A stretch of 25,987 bases of DNA, taken from NCBI GenBank assembly GCA_002391525.1, contig DGFE01000174.1, positions 6,298 through 32,284 of the forward strand, in the 5' to 3' direction. The DNA is from Competibacteraceae bacterium UBA3908. GTDB taxonomy: Bacteria > Pseudomonadota > Gammaproteobacteria > Competibacterales > Competibacteraceae. This document shows, piece by piece, positions 7,536-16,117 of this stretch. Under the pieces are notes generated by a model. The model had not been told where the DNA came from and did not search any database. It was given only the letters and a program-made list of their open reading frames with translations. Numbering within the stretch: the first letter of the stretch is position 1; each line of letters begins with the position of its first letter. Made by a program: the position numbers and the translations under genes.

Positions 7536-9098
7536 ATGACGACAGACCAACGAGGCTATGCCGGCGAACTGCCGCCGGCGCGGTTCAACATGGCCCGCTA
7601 TTGTCTGGAAGCAGCGGCAAGAGCCACCCCGGACAAGGTGGCGCTGATCGTGGTGTCGGACGCTCGGGCTCCGGTCGAACGGGCGGAGCGCTGGACCTAC
7701 GCGCGACTGGACGATGCGGTGCGGCGGGTCGCGGCGGGGCTGCGCGGTTTGGGTCTGGAACCGGGTGCGCGATTGATGATCCGCATGGGCAACACCAGCG
7801 ATTACGCCCTGCTGTTCTTCGGCGCCATCGCCGCCGGCTGCGTGCCGCTGCCGTCCTCGGCGCAATTGACCGAGGAAGAAGCCGATTTTCTGCTGGCCGA
7901 TTCCGGCGCCCGCGTGCTGGCGATGTCGGGGGAATTGGCGATCCAGCCGCCGCCGGGCGTGCGGACGCTCGGTCCCGCCGAATTCGCGGCGCTGCGAACC
8001 GATCATGAGCCGTTGGCTTACGCCGATACCGCCGCCGACGATCCGGCCTTTCTCGTCTACACCTCCGGCACGACCGGTCAGCCCAAGGGGGTGTTGCACG
8101 CTCAGCGCTCGGCCTGGGGACGACGCCCGATGTACCAGGGTTGGTATGGCATTCGCCCCGATGACGTGATCCTGCACGCCGGGGCGTTTAACTGGACCTA
8201 CACGCTCGGGGTCGGGCTGACCGATCCCTGGGCCAACGGCGCGACGGCGGTGTTGTACAACGGTCCGCGCGATGTCACGATCTGGCCGGTACTGATGGAA
8301 AAGTTTCGGGCGACCCTGTTCGCGGCGGTGCCGGGTCTGTACCGGCAGATTCTGAAATACAACGATCTGCGTGCGTTCGATCTGTCCAGCCTGCGCCACG
8401 GCCTGACCGCCGGCGAGGCGCTGAGCGCCGCCCTGCTGGAACAGTGGCGGACGACGACCGGCAGGGAACTGTACGAGGCGCTGGGGATGAGCGAATGTTC
8501 CACCTACGTCTCCTCGTCGCCCAGCGTACCGGTGAAGCCGGGCAGTCCCGGCAAGCCGCAGAGGGGACGCTGCGTGGCGGCGCTGCCGGTCGAGGGCGGA
8601 GAGGAGCCGCTGCCGCCGGGCGAGACCGGGCTGCTGGCCGTGCATCGCAGCGATCCGGGCCTGATGCTGGGCTACTGGAACCGGCCAGACGAGGAAGAAC
8701 TGGTCTACCGGGGCGAGTGGTTCATCGGCGGCGATCTGGCGCACTTCGATCCCGACGGCTACCTGATCTATCACGGTCGCAACGACGACGTGATGAACGC
8801 CATGGGCTACCGGGTCTCGCCGCTGGAGGTGGAGCACTGCCTGAGCCGGCATCCGGCGGTGGCGGAGGTGGCGGTGACCGAACTGGCGGTGCGCGAAGGC
8901 GTCTCGATCATCGCGGCCTTTGTCGTGCCGCGCGATCCCGACGAGCCGGACGGGCTGGACGCCGCGCCGCTGCTGGCCCACGCCCACGAGCATCTGGCCG
9001 CCTACAAATGTCCCCGCGAGATCATCTTCACCGACAGCCTGCCGCGCACCGCCAACGGCAAGGTCCGTCGCCGCGATCTGGCCCAGTGGCGGCGATGA
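7536..9098 (+). CDS. AMP-forming acyl-CoA ligase (benzoate-CoA-ligase-like class)
   Basis: The 520-residue product belongs to the class I adenylate-forming enzymes, which join a carboxylic acid to CoA at the cost of ATP to AMP. Motifs appear in order: the phosphate-binding loop YTSGTTGQPKG near 174-184, ALGMSECSTY near 314, GDLAHFDPDG near 399, GRNDDVMNAMGYRVSP near 415, and the catalytic lysine in TANGKVRRRD close to the C-terminus. The acid substrate cannot be read from sequence. The overall form recalls benzoate/short- to medium-chain ligases instead of acetyl-CoA synthetase, which is longer. The ATG lies only 4 nt after the trkH copy 2 stop, with a GGAAG site inside the end of that gene, so the two are probably translated from one message. 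The functional link is unclear. Confidence 0.88.
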   Translation: MTTDQRGYAGELPPARFNMARYCLEAAARATPDKVALIVVSDARAPVERAERWTYARLDDAVRRVAAGLRGLGLEPGARLMIRMGNTSDYALLFFGAIAAGCVPLPSSAQLTEEEADFLLADSGARVLAMSGELAIQPPPGVRTLGPAEFAALRTDHEPLAYADTAADDPAFLVYTSGTTGQPKGVLHAQRSAWGRRPMYQGWYGIRPDDVILHAGAFNWTYTLGVGLTDPWANGATAVLYNGPRDVTIWPVLMEKFRATLFAAVPGLYRQILKYNDLRAFDLSSLRHGLTAGEALSAALLEQWRTTTGRELYEALGMSECSTYVSSSPSVPVKPGSPGKPQRGRCVAALPVEGGEEPLPPGETGLLAVHRSDPGLMLGYWNRPDEEELVYRGEWFIGGDLAHFDPDGYLIYHGRNDDVMNAMGYRVSPLEVEHCLSRHPAVAEVAVTELAVREGVSIIAAFVVPRDPDEPDGLDAAPLLAHAHEHLAAYKCPREIIFTDSLPRTANGKVRRRDLAQWRR

Positions 9099-9199
9099 AT
9101 TAAAATGATGTATAAAACATTAGTATCTTATATTTATTATTGTATTTTAAAATTTAATAGATAATAATTAAAGTTATATATGAAACTCCGGTCTTCATT
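9099..9199 (+). promoter_or_regulatory. AT-rich island and presumed promoter of the XRE-hyf-like operon
   Basis: From about 9099 to 9185 the sequence is almost wholly A and T, in sharp contrast to the GC-rich genes on both sides. It offers several possible -10 elements; one weak pair is TTGTAT (9140-9145) with TAATAA (9162-9167), spacer 16 nt. No single pair is compelling. Its place just before a helix-turn-helix gene makes it the likely control region. Confidence 0.5.
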
Positions 9200-9203
9200 A
9201 TGA
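9180..9203 (+). other. Seven-codon open frame overlapping the regulator start
   Basis: ATG at 9180 opens a frame encoding MKLRSSL and ends in a TGA that overlaps the regulator's ATG (ATGA arrangement). The regulator has no ribosome site of its own at normal spacing, so translation could be coupled to this frame. This is speculative. Confidence 0.2.
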
Positions 9204-9445
9204 TCACGGCGGCCCAGTTGAAAGCGGCGCGGGCATTGCTGGGCATGGACCAGCGCGCGCTGGCGGAAGCCGCCGATTTATCCCTGCCGACCATCCAGCG
9301 GATGGAAGCCAGCGATGGCACCATCCGCGGCAACGTCGATTCCCTGGTCAAGCTCATCGCCGCGCTCGATGCCGCTGGAGTGGAGTTGATCGGCGAGGGC
9401 GGCGTCAGCGAAGGCGGTGGGCGCGGGGTCCGGTTGAAACGCTGA
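9200..9445 (+). CDS. Small XRE-type helix-turn-helix regulator
   Basis: The 81-residue product is a single lambda-repressor-like DNA-binding domain. The helix-turn-helix spans about residues 17-36 (DQRALAEAADLSLPTIQRME), and the family's conserved RGNVDSLVKLIAAL and GVELIGEG segments follow. The tail ends GGGRGVRLKR. There is no sensory domain. Proteins of this exact layout are common as single-domain regulators in proteobacteria. It is the first gene before the hydrogenase-4-like cluster, 27 nt upstream on the same strand, with the AT-rich island before it. An autoregulating repressor of the whole cluster is the simplest reading, but is inferred from position. Confidence 0.85.
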   Translation: MITAAQLKAARALLGMDQRALAEAADLSLPTIQRMEASDGTIRGNVDSLVKLIAALDAAGVELIGEGGVSEGGGRGVRLKR

Positions 9446-9472
9446 ACTGCCGATCATCCCGCGAATCGGCGC

Positions 9473-11515
9473 ATGTCAGAGGAAGTGGGTTTCGCCATCA
9501 TGCCGTTGCCACTGCTGTTGAGTTTGCCCTTGGTTCTGCTCGCTGTCGGCGGGTACGCGGTCGCCGCGGCGCACCGGCCCGGTTGCAGCCGCCTCGTCTA
9601 TGGCGTCACGCTGACCATCGCCGCCGTCACACTCGGGCTGGCGTTGGCGCATCTGCTGACCGCTGCCGTGCCGGCGACACTCGCGTTGCCGCTGGGGTTG
9701 CCCTGGCTGGGCGCGCATTTCCGGCTGGATGCGCTGTCGGCCTTTTTCCTGATCGTGGCCAACCTGAGCGGCGGCGTCGCCAGCCTGTTCGCCCTGGGCT
9801 ACGGCCAGCACGAGCACGCGCCCGAGCGGGTGCTACCGTTTTTCCCGGCGTTTCTGGCCGGCATGAACCTGGTGTTGCTGGCCGACGACGCCTTTACGTT
9901 CCTGTTCGCCTGGGAATTCATGTCGCTGAGTTCGTGGGCGCTGGTCCTGGCCCATCATCAGGATCCCGCCAACGCCCGCGCCGGCTATCTGTATCTGGTC
10001 ATGGCTTGTTTCGGCACGCTGGCGCTGCTGTTGACCTTCGGCCTGCTGGCCGGTCCCGACGGCGGTTACAATTTCGCCGCCATTCGCGCCGGCCAGCCAA
10101 CGCCGGGTCTGGCGGCGTTGGTGTTGATCCTGGCGCTGCTGGGGGCCGGTTCCAAGGCCGGCCTGGTCCCGCTGCACGTCTGGCTGCCGCTGGCCCATCC
10201 CGCCGCGCCCAGCCACGTTTCGGCGCTGATGAGCGGCGTGATGACCAAAGTCGCGGTGTACGGCTTCATCCGCATCGTGTTCGACCTGCTGGGCGAACCG
10301 GTCGTATGGTGGTGGGGCGGGGTGGTGCTGGCCCTGGGCGGCATCACCGCCGTGCTGGGGGTGCTGTACGCGCTGATGCAGCACGACCTGAAACGGCTGC
10401 TCGCCTATCACACGGTGGAAAACATCGGCATCATCTTCATCGGCCTGGGCCTGGCACTGGCGTTTCAGGCCAATCAGATGTACTCAATCGCCGCCCTGGC
10501 GCTGACCGCCGCGCTGTTTCACGTCCTCAATCACTCGCTGTTCAAAAGCCTGCTGTTTCTCGGTACGGGCGCGGTGCTGACCGCCACCGGCGAGCGCGAC
10601 ATGGAGCGGCTGGGCGGCCTGATCCACCCGATGCCGTGGACCGCGCTGGCGTTTCTGATCGGCGCGGCGGCGATTTCGGCGCTGCCGCCGCTGAACGGTT
10701 TCGTCTCCGAGTGGCTGACTTTCCAGGCCATTCTGATCAGTCCCGAATTGCCGCAATGGCTGCTCAGGTTCCTGGTGCCGGCGGTCGGGGCGCTGCTGGC
10801 CCTGTCCGCCGCGCTGGCCGCCGCCTGCTTCGTCAAAGCCTTCGGCATCACCTTTCTGGGCCGTCCGCGTTCACCCGCCGCCGCCCGGGCGCGAGAGACC
10901 GACCGCTATTCGCTGAGCGCCTTGTTCGCGCTGGCGACGTTGTGCCTGCTGGCTGGAATCCTGCCGGGACTGGTGGTGGACGGGCTGGCCCCGGTGGTCG
11001 GTCTGCTCAACGGCGGCGCCCGACTGGCGGCCCAGTACAGCCAACCCTGGCTGACGCTGGTGCCGGTGGGCGAGGTGAAAAGCACCTACAACGGCCTGCT
11101 GGTGCTGCTGTTCATGGCGCTGTCGGGAACCGTCGCCGCCGGCCTGATTCACCGCTTGGCCTCCAACGCCGCGCGGCGCGGTCCCGCCTGGGACTGCGGT
11201 TTTCCCGAGGCCAGCCCCGCGACGCAGTACACCGCCGGCAGCTTCGCCCAGCCGATCCGCCGGGTATTCGGCAGCATCGTGTTCCAGGCGCGGGAACGGG
11301 TCACGATGCCGCCGCCCGGCGATTCGCGCCCGGCGCGGCTGGAGGTTGAATTGCACGACCCGGTCTGGGAGCGCGGCTACGCCCCCGTCGCCAATGCCGT
11401 GGTGGCGATCTCGACCCGCTTCAACTACCTGCAATACCTCACGATTCGCCGTTACCTGAGCCTGGTGTTCGGCGCGCTGGTGCTGCTGCTGCTGGGGATG
11501 GTCCTATGGCGCTGA
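9473..11515 (+). CDS. hyfB: Hydrogenase-4-like subunit B (antiporter-like, NuoL/M/N family)
   Basis: A 680-residue membrane protein with many hydrophobic segments, about the size of E. coli HyfB. It carries the proton_antipo_M core: a glutamate in FAWEFMSLSSW, the lysine-histidine region GSKAGLVPLHVWLPLAHP, the segment LLAYHTVENIGI, and HSLFKSLLFLGTG. These charged residues form the ion path in complex I and Mrp antiporters. The C-terminal part has hydrophilic loops and a final membrane helix. The ATG at 9473 lacks a good ribosome site; the in-frame ATG at 9500, with GAGGAAG upstream, would shorten it by 9 residues. It overlaps the next gene by 10 nt. The role expected from the family is ion translocation in the membrane arm. 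Confidence 0.9.
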   Translation: MSEEVGFAIMPLPLLLSLPLVLLAVGGYAVAAAHRPGCSRLVYGVTLTIAAVTLGLALAHLLTAAVPATLALPLGLPWLGAHFRLDALSAFFLIVANLSGGVASLFALGYGQHEHAPERVLPFFPAFLAGMNLVLLADDAFTFLFAWEFMSLSSWALVLAHHQDPANARAGYLYLVMACFGTLALLLTFGLLAGPDGGYNFAAIRAGQPTPGLAALVLILALLGAGSKAGLVPLHVWLPLAHPAAPSHVSALMSGVMTKVAVYGFIRIVFDLLGEPVVWWWGGVVLALGGITAVLGVLYALMQHDLKRLLAYHTVENIGIIFIGLGLALAFQANQMYSIAALALTAALFHVLNHSLFKSLLFLGTGAVLTATGERDMERLGGLIHPMPWTALAFLIGAAAISALPPLNGFVSEWLTFQAILISPELPQWLLRFLVPAVGALLALSAALAAACFVKAFGITFLGRPRSPAAARARETDRYSLSALFALATLCLLAGILPGLVVDGLAPVVGLLNGGARLAAQYSQPWLTLVPVGEVKSTYNGLLVLLFMALSGTVAAGLIHRLASNAARRGPAWDCGFPEASPATQYTAGSFAQPIRRVFGSIVFQARERVTMPPPGDSRPARLEVELHDPVWERGYAPVANAVVAISTRFNYLQYLTIRRYLSLVFGALVLLLLGMVLWR

Positions 11516-12462
11516 TCGCCGACTATCTGGTGCAGGGCTGTCAAATGCTGCTGATGCTGTTGTTGGCGCCGTTGCTGACGGGTTGGGTCCGCGTGTTCAA
11601 GGCGCGGTTGCTGCGCCGGCGCGGCCCGTCGCCGCTGCAACCCTACCGCGACCTGTTCAAACTGTTGCGCAAGGAAGTGGTCCTGGCCGATTCCGCCTCC
11701 TGGCTGTTTCGGGTGGCGCCCTATCTGATCTTCGCCGCCCTGTGGGTGGCGGCGGCGCTGGTGCCGACGTTCGCCGGCGGCCTGCCGTTCAGCTGGACGG
11801 CGGATCTGATCGCCATCGTCGCCCTGCTCGGCACGGCCCGCTTTTTCCTGGCGCTGGCCGGTCTCGATGTCGGCACCAGCTTCGGCGGCATCGGCTCCAG
11901 TCGCGAGATGATGATCGCTTCATTGGCCGAACCGGCGATGCTGATGATGGTGTTCACGCTGTCGCTGCTGGCGGGCACGACCGAACTGTCCTCCGTGGCC
12001 CGGTTCATGCTGACCGCCGAGGTCGGCCTGCGGGTGTCGCTGGGGCTGGCACTGCTGGCGCTGGTCATGGTGGCGATTGCCGAAAACGCCCGCATCCCGG
12101 TGGACAATCCGGCGACCCATCTCGAATTGACCATGGTGCACGAGGCGATGGTGCTGGAGTATTCCGGTCGCCATCTGGCGCTGATCGAACTGGGCGCTTC
12201 GCTCAAGCTGTTGCTGTACATCTCGTTGCTGGGCTGCATCTTCGCGCCCTGGGGCATGGCGGTCGTCGGCGAGGGGCTGACGGCGTATCTGATCGGCGTG
12301 GGCGCGTATCTGGCCAAGCTGGCGTTCGGCGGGTTTCTGCTGGCGCTGTTCGAGACCAGCATCGCCAAGATGCGGGTGTTCCGCGTCGATCAATTTCTGG
12401 GTGCGGCGCTGATGCTGGGTTTGCTGGGCGCCCTGTTGCTGTTCGTGTCGCGGAGTCTGTGA
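11506..12462 (+). CDS. hyfC: Hydrogenase-4-like subunit C (NuoH-like)
   Basis: This 318-residue membrane protein is of the complex I NuoH / formate hydrogenlyase HycD type, which anchors the peripheral arm and links it to the ion pumps. It has about eight membrane segments. The cytoplasmic region near residues 30-65 is basic (RVFKARLLRRRGPSPLQPYR) and is followed by DLFKLLRKE. The acidic loop NARIPVDNPATHLELTMVHE matches the conserved NuoH/HycD loop. The ATG sits inside the end of hyfB, with GGGGAT upstream, and the stop codon TGA shares bases with the next ATG. Length and motifs are normal for the family. Confidence 0.92.
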   Translation: MALIADYLVQGCQMLLMLLLAPLLTGWVRVFKARLLRRRGPSPLQPYRDLFKLLRKEVVLADSASWLFRVAPYLIFAALWVAAALVPTFAGGLPFSWTADLIAIVALLGTARFFLALAGLDVGTSFGGIGSSREMMIASLAEPAMLMMVFTLSLLAGTTELSSVARFMLTAEVGLRVSLGLALLALVMVAIAENARIPVDNPATHLELTMVHEAMVLEYSGRHLALIELGASLKLLLYISLLGCIFAPWGMAVVGEGLTAYLIGVGAYLAKLAFGGFLLALFETSIAKMRVFRVDQFLGAALMLGLLGALLLFVSRSL

Positions 12463-13127
12463 TGCGCGGTCTGGCGTTCGACATCGCCCATCTGCTGGCG
12501 GGCGGCATGGTGGTGGTGAGCTTTCTGTTGCTGTACCAGGATCGAGTTTACGCGCTGCTCAACGTCTTTGCCCTGCACTCGCTGGTGCTGGCGCTGGCGG
12601 TCGGCTGGCAGGCCTATATCCAGGAGGCTCACCATCTCTACGTCACGGCGGGAATCGCGTTGATCTTCAAGGCGGTCGTCATTCCGACCGCGCTGCACCG
12701 CATCGTCCAGCGGCTCGGCATTCATCGTACGCTGGAAGTGGTGGGGGGCGTGGGTCGGGACATGTTGGCCGGCACGGCGCTGGTGGCGCTGGCGATTCTG
12801 GTGATGCTGCCGGTGACGGCGGGAGCCGACGCGCTGGCGCGGGAAGATCTGGCGTTCGCGCTGGCGGTGGTGCTGCTGGGGCTGCTGTTGATGGTCACCC
12901 GCCAAAACGCGGTCAGCCTGGTGGTCGGGTTCATGTCGCTGGAGAACGGGCTGGTGCTGGCCGCCGCCGGGGCGCGCGGCATGCCGCTGGCGGTGGAAAT
13001 CAGCGTCGCCTTCTCGGTGCTGATCGCGCTGATCGTGATCGGTGTCTTTCTGTTCCGCATCCGGGAACGCTTCGACAGCGTGGACATGCAGGCGATGGAT
13101 ACCTTCCGGGAGGGAAGGCGGAAATGA
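12462..13127 (+). CDS. hyfE: Hydrogenase-4-like subunit E (NuoK-like membrane subunit)
   Basis: The start is the ATG at 12462, in a TGATG overlap with hyfC; the open frame extends upstream only as a shadow of that gene. The 221-residue product, close to E. coli HyfE in size, has about six to seven membrane segments. It includes LVVGFMSLENGLVLAAAG, with the glutamate that corresponds to the conserved acidic residue of NuoK-like proteins. The C-terminus (RIRERFDSVDMQAMDTF) is hydrophilic. It overlaps hyfF by 4 nt (ATGA). It is expected to be part of the ion-translocating membrane arm. Confidence 0.9.
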   Translation: MRGLAFDIAHLLAGGMVVVSFLLLYQDRVYALLNVFALHSLVLALAVGWQAYIQEAHHLYVTAGIALIFKAVVIPTALHRIVQRLGIHRTLEVVGGVGRDMLAGTALVALAILVMLPVTAGADALAREDLAFALAVVLLGLLLMVTRQNAVSLVVGFMSLENGLVLAAAGARGMPLAVEISVAFSVLIALIVIGVFLFRIRERFDSVDMQAMDTFREGRRK

Positions 13128-14575
13128 ACGATGTGGGTTTTTCAGCGGTGACCGCACTGCTGGTCGTCCCGGCCAGCACCGCGCTGCTGCTGGTGCTGCT
13201 GCCCGGTTACCGGGTCGGCGCCCGGCTGAACGTCGGCGCGGCGCTGTTGAGTCTGCTGGCCGCTTTCACCCTGTTCGAGGCGCGACCGGACGCCAATCTC
13301 TACCTGCGGGTGGACGATTTCAACATCTATCTGATCGTGCTGAACAATCTGGTCAGTTTCACCACCAGCGTGTTCAGCGCCAGCTACATCGCCCACGAGC
13401 TGGACACCGGACGGCTGACCCCGGCGTATCTGCGCTTCTATCACGCGATGTATCAGGCGTTGCTGTTCGCCATGAATCTGGCGCTGCTCGCCAACAACAT
13501 CGGGCTGCTGTGGGTGGCCATCGAACTGGCGACGCTGATTACGGTGCTGATGGTCGGCCTCTACCGGACCCGGGCCGCGCTGGAGGCCGCCTGGAAATAT
13601 TTCATTCTGGGCAGTCTCGGCATCGCCCTGGCGCTGTTCGGCACCATCCTGGTGTACCTGGCGGCGCAGCCGACGATGGGGGAGGGATTGCCGGCCATGG
13701 CCTGGGATCGGCTGCTCGCTCACGCCAAAGCCTTCGATCCGGCGCTGCTCAACCTGGCGTTCGTGTTCCTGCTGCTGGGCTACGGCACCAAGGCCGGGCT
13801 GGTCCCGCTGCACGCCTGGCTGCCCGACGCCCACGCCGAGGGTCCCACGCCGATCTCGGCGGTGCTGTCCGGCTTGCTGCTGAACGTGGCCTTGTACGCG
13901 GTGCTGCGCTTCAAGATGCTGATGAGCGCCAATCCGGCGGCGCTGGCGCCGGGTCCGCTGATGGTCATTCTGGGACTGTTGTCCCTGCTGTTCGCCGGGC
14001 TGATGCTCTATCGGCGGGGCGACATCAAGCGGCTGTTCGCCTATTCCTCCATCGAGCACATGGGCATCATCACCTTCGCCTTCGGCATGGGCGGGCCGCT
14101 GGCCAACTTCGCCGGGCTGCTGCACATGACCATGCACAGCCTGACCAAGTCGGCGATTTTCTTTGCCGTGGGCCATATTTCCCAGGTCAAGGGCACCCAG
14201 CGGATTTCCACCATTCGCGGGCTGACCGTCACCCATCCGACGCTGGGCTGGGGGCTGGTGGCCGGCGTGATCGCCATCGCCGGGATGCCGCCGTTTGGCG
14301 TGTTCATGAGCGAGTTTTTGGTGGTGAGTTCCACCTTCGCCCGCCAACCGCTGCTGGCACTGCCGCTGGTGATCGGCTTGTTGCTGGCGTTCGGGACGCT
14401 GCTGTGGCGGGTGCATGGGGTGGCGTTCGGCAAACCGGATGGTGGTCCCGCCGCGCCGGTCCAGGCCAGCATCCTGCCGCTGCTGGCGCATCTGGCGCTG
14501 GTGTTGATTGCCGGAATCTGGTTGCCAGGGCCGCTGGTGGCCTGGTTCCTCCATGTCGCGGTCTTGCTAGGCTGA
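13124..14575 (+). CDS. hyfF: Hydrogenase-4-like subunit F (antiporter-like, NuoM/N family)
   Basis: A 483-residue membrane protein and the second antiporter-like subunit of the cluster. Key features are the glutamate in WVAIELATLI and the lysine-histidine segment GTKAGLVPLHAWLPDAHAEG, followed by PTPISAVLSG. Then come FAYSSIEHMGI, HSLTKSAIFFAVGH and GMPPFGVFMSE. All are standard for the NuoM/N/HyfF group and retain the charged residues needed for ion transfer. The ribosome site GGGAGG lies inside hyfE. Unlike E. coli hyf, no HyfD-type third antiporter gene lies between C and E, so the complex would have two pump subunits (B and F). Confidence 0.92.
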   Translation: MNDVGFSAVTALLVVPASTALLLVLLPGYRVGARLNVGAALLSLLAAFTLFEARPDANLYLRVDDFNIYLIVLNNLVSFTTSVFSASYIAHELDTGRLTPAYLRFYHAMYQALLFAMNLALLANNIGLLWVAIELATLITVLMVGLYRTRAALEAAWKYFILGSLGIALALFGTILVYLAAQPTMGEGLPAMAWDRLLAHAKAFDPALLNLAFVFLLLGYGTKAGLVPLHAWLPDAHAEGPTPISAVLSGLLLNVALYAVLRFKMLMSANPAALAPGPLMVILGLLSLLFAGLMLYRRGDIKRLFAYSSIEHMGIITFAFGMGGPLANFAGLLHMTMHSLTKSAIFFAVGHISQVKGTQRISTIRGLTVTHPTLGWGLVAGVIAIAGMPPFGVFMSEFLVVSSTFARQPLLALPLVIGLLLAFGTLLWRVHGVAFGKPDGGPAAPVQASILPLLAHLALVLIAGIWLPGPLVAWFLHVAVLLG

Positions 14576-14585
14576 GGGTGAAACG

Positions 14586-16106
14586 ATGAACGCCAGCTCT
14601 TTGCGGACCGTGCTGGAGGGTGGTCGACCGGTCGCCGGCCATCGCCCCTGGCCGCGGGTGATCGTGACCCCGGAGCTCTGGATTGCCCTGAGCGAAGGCT
14701 TGGCCGGCGGCGCCTGGACACTGCTGGGGTTGTGGGGCGAATCCGGCATGGCGCATCTGGCGGCGCATGAACCCTCGACCGGAACGCTGGGCGTCGCCAG
14801 CCTGCCATGCCCGGACGGATGGTTTCCCTCGGTGGGCCGCCTGCATCCGCCGGCGCAGCGGCTGGAGCGCGCCATTGCCGATCTGGTGGGCTTGCAGCCG
14901 GTCGACGCTCCCGATTCCCGCCCCTGGCTGGATCATGGCCGCTGGCCGGTTTCCCATCCTCTGGGTCTGGCCACCCCATCAATCGGCGCGTTGCCGCCTT
15001 ATCCTTTTCTGCCGGTGGAAGGCGAAAGCCTGCACCAGATTCCGGTGGGACCGGTTCATGCCGGCATCATCGAACCTGGCCATTTCCGCTTCACCGCCAA
15101 CGGCGAGGCCGTGGTCCGGCTGGAGGAACGGCTGGGCTACGTCCACAAGGGTATCGAGAGCCTGTTGACCGGCGCGGCGCTGGAGCGGGCGGCGCGGCTG
15201 GTCGGGCGGGTGTCGGGCGACAGCACCGTGGCTTACGCGCTGGCGTTCGCCCGCGCGGTCGAAGCGGCGACGGAAACCATCGTACCCGACCACGCCCATT
15301 GGCTGCGGGCGCTGCTGGCCGAGCTGGAGCGGCTGGCCAATCATCTTGGCGATATCGGCGCGATCTGCAACGATGCCGCCTTCGCGCTGATGCTCGCCCA
15401 TTGCGCGGTGTTGCGCGAACGGGTCTTGCGCGCCAGCGCGGCCTGTTTCGGCCATCGGCTGCTGATGGATTGCATCGTTCCCGGCGGCGTCGCCGCGGAT
15501 TTGCCGGCGGACAGCGCCAAGGTCTTGCGCGCGCTGGTCGCCGAGTTGCGGCGCCGGTTTCCCCCGCTGGTCGAGCTGTACGACAACACCGCCTCGCTGC
15601 AAGACCGCACCGTGGGCACCGGTTTTGTCCGACCCGCCTTGATCAGACAGTTCGGTTGTGGCGGGACGATTGGCCGGGCCGGGGGCCGCGCCTTCGACGC
15701 CCGCCGCCAACCGGGTTATCCACCCTACGATCAACTGGAATTTGCAACGCCGGTGCTGGACGAGAGCGATGTCAACGCCCGGATCTGGCTGCGCATCCAT
15801 GAAGTCGAACAGAGCCTGACGTTGATCGAGCGGATTCTGGAGCGGTTGCCGTCGGGTCCGGTGCGTGGAGCGTTGAACCGGCCCGGTCAACCTTGCGAAG
15901 GCGTGGCGCTGGTCGAGGGTTTTCGTGGCGACGTGCTGGTCTGGTTGCGACTGGCCGCCGACGGTACGGTGGTGCGTTGCCATCCGCGCGATCCGTCCTG
16001 GTTTCAGTGGCCGCTGCTGGAGGCCGCCATCGAAAACAACATCGTGGCGGATTTTCCGCTCTGCAACAAGTCGTTCAATTGCTCGTATTCGGGCCACGAT
16101 CTGTAG
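14586..16106 (+). CDS. hyfG: Hydrogenase-4-like large subunit (NuoCD/HycE-like) lacking Ni-Fe ligands
   Basis: The 506-residue product has an N-terminal NuoC-like domain (about 25-130, with PSVGRLHPPAQRLERAIADL). A NuoD/hydrogenase-large-subunit domain starts at GPVHAGIIEPGHFRF (155-169) and contains RLGYVHKGIE. Group 4 [NiFe] hydrogenases bind the metal with RxCGxC and DPCxxC motifs. Here the first reads RVSGDS (208-213), with serines at both cysteine positions. The second aligns without gaps as NCSYSG (498-503) to DPCYSC, giving Ser and Gly. All four ligands are therefore gone, so hydrogenase activity is not expected. The tyrosine of complex I in the first motif is also absent (Gly). This fits the energy-converting hydrogenase-related (Ehr) class. 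There is no cleavable C-terminal extension. Ribosome site GAGGGTGA. Confidence 0.92.
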   Translation: MNASSLRTVLEGGRPVAGHRPWPRVIVTPELWIALSEGLAGGAWTLLGLWGESGMAHLAAHEPSTGTLGVASLPCPDGWFPSVGRLHPPAQRLERAIADLVGLQPVDAPDSRPWLDHGRWPVSHPLGLATPSIGALPPYPFLPVEGESLHQIPVGPVHAGIIEPGHFRFTANGEAVVRLEERLGYVHKGIESLLTGAALERAARLVGRVSGDSTVAYALAFARAVEAATETIVPDHAHWLRALLAELERLANHLGDIGAICNDAAFALMLAHCAVLRERVLRASAACFGHRLLMDCIVPGGVAADLPADSAKVLRALVAELRRRFPPLVELYDNTASLQDRTVGTGFVRPALIRQFGCGGTIGRAGGRAFDARRQPGYPPYDQLEFATPVLDESDVNARIWLRIHEVEQSLTLIERILERLPSGPVRGALNRPGQPCEGVALVEGFRGDVLVWLRLAADGTVVRCHPRDPSWFQWPLLEAAIENNIVADFPLCNKSFNCSYSGHDL

Positions 16107-16117
16107 GCCATGCCGCC

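Noticed and set aside
7422..8993. Long minus-strand open frame (523 codons) opposite the acyl-CoA ligase
   Set aside because: It is antisense to a clearly conserved gene, its product is rich in Arg, Gln and His as expected of a GC-rich shadow frame, and it shows no motifs.
9583..11349. Second long plus-strand frame overlapping hyfB
   Set aside because: Arg/Ala/Gly-rich shadow of the hydrophobic membrane protein; no recognisable domain.
13142..14554. Minus-strand open frame (470 codons) opposite hyfF
   Set aside because: Gln/His/Arg-rich translation typical of the complement of Leu/Ala-rich membrane proteins.
9473..14575. Mrp-type multisubunit Na+/H+ antiporter
   Set aside because: Mrp operons have MrpA-G with no NuoH-, NuoCD- or NuoB-like proteins; those are present here.
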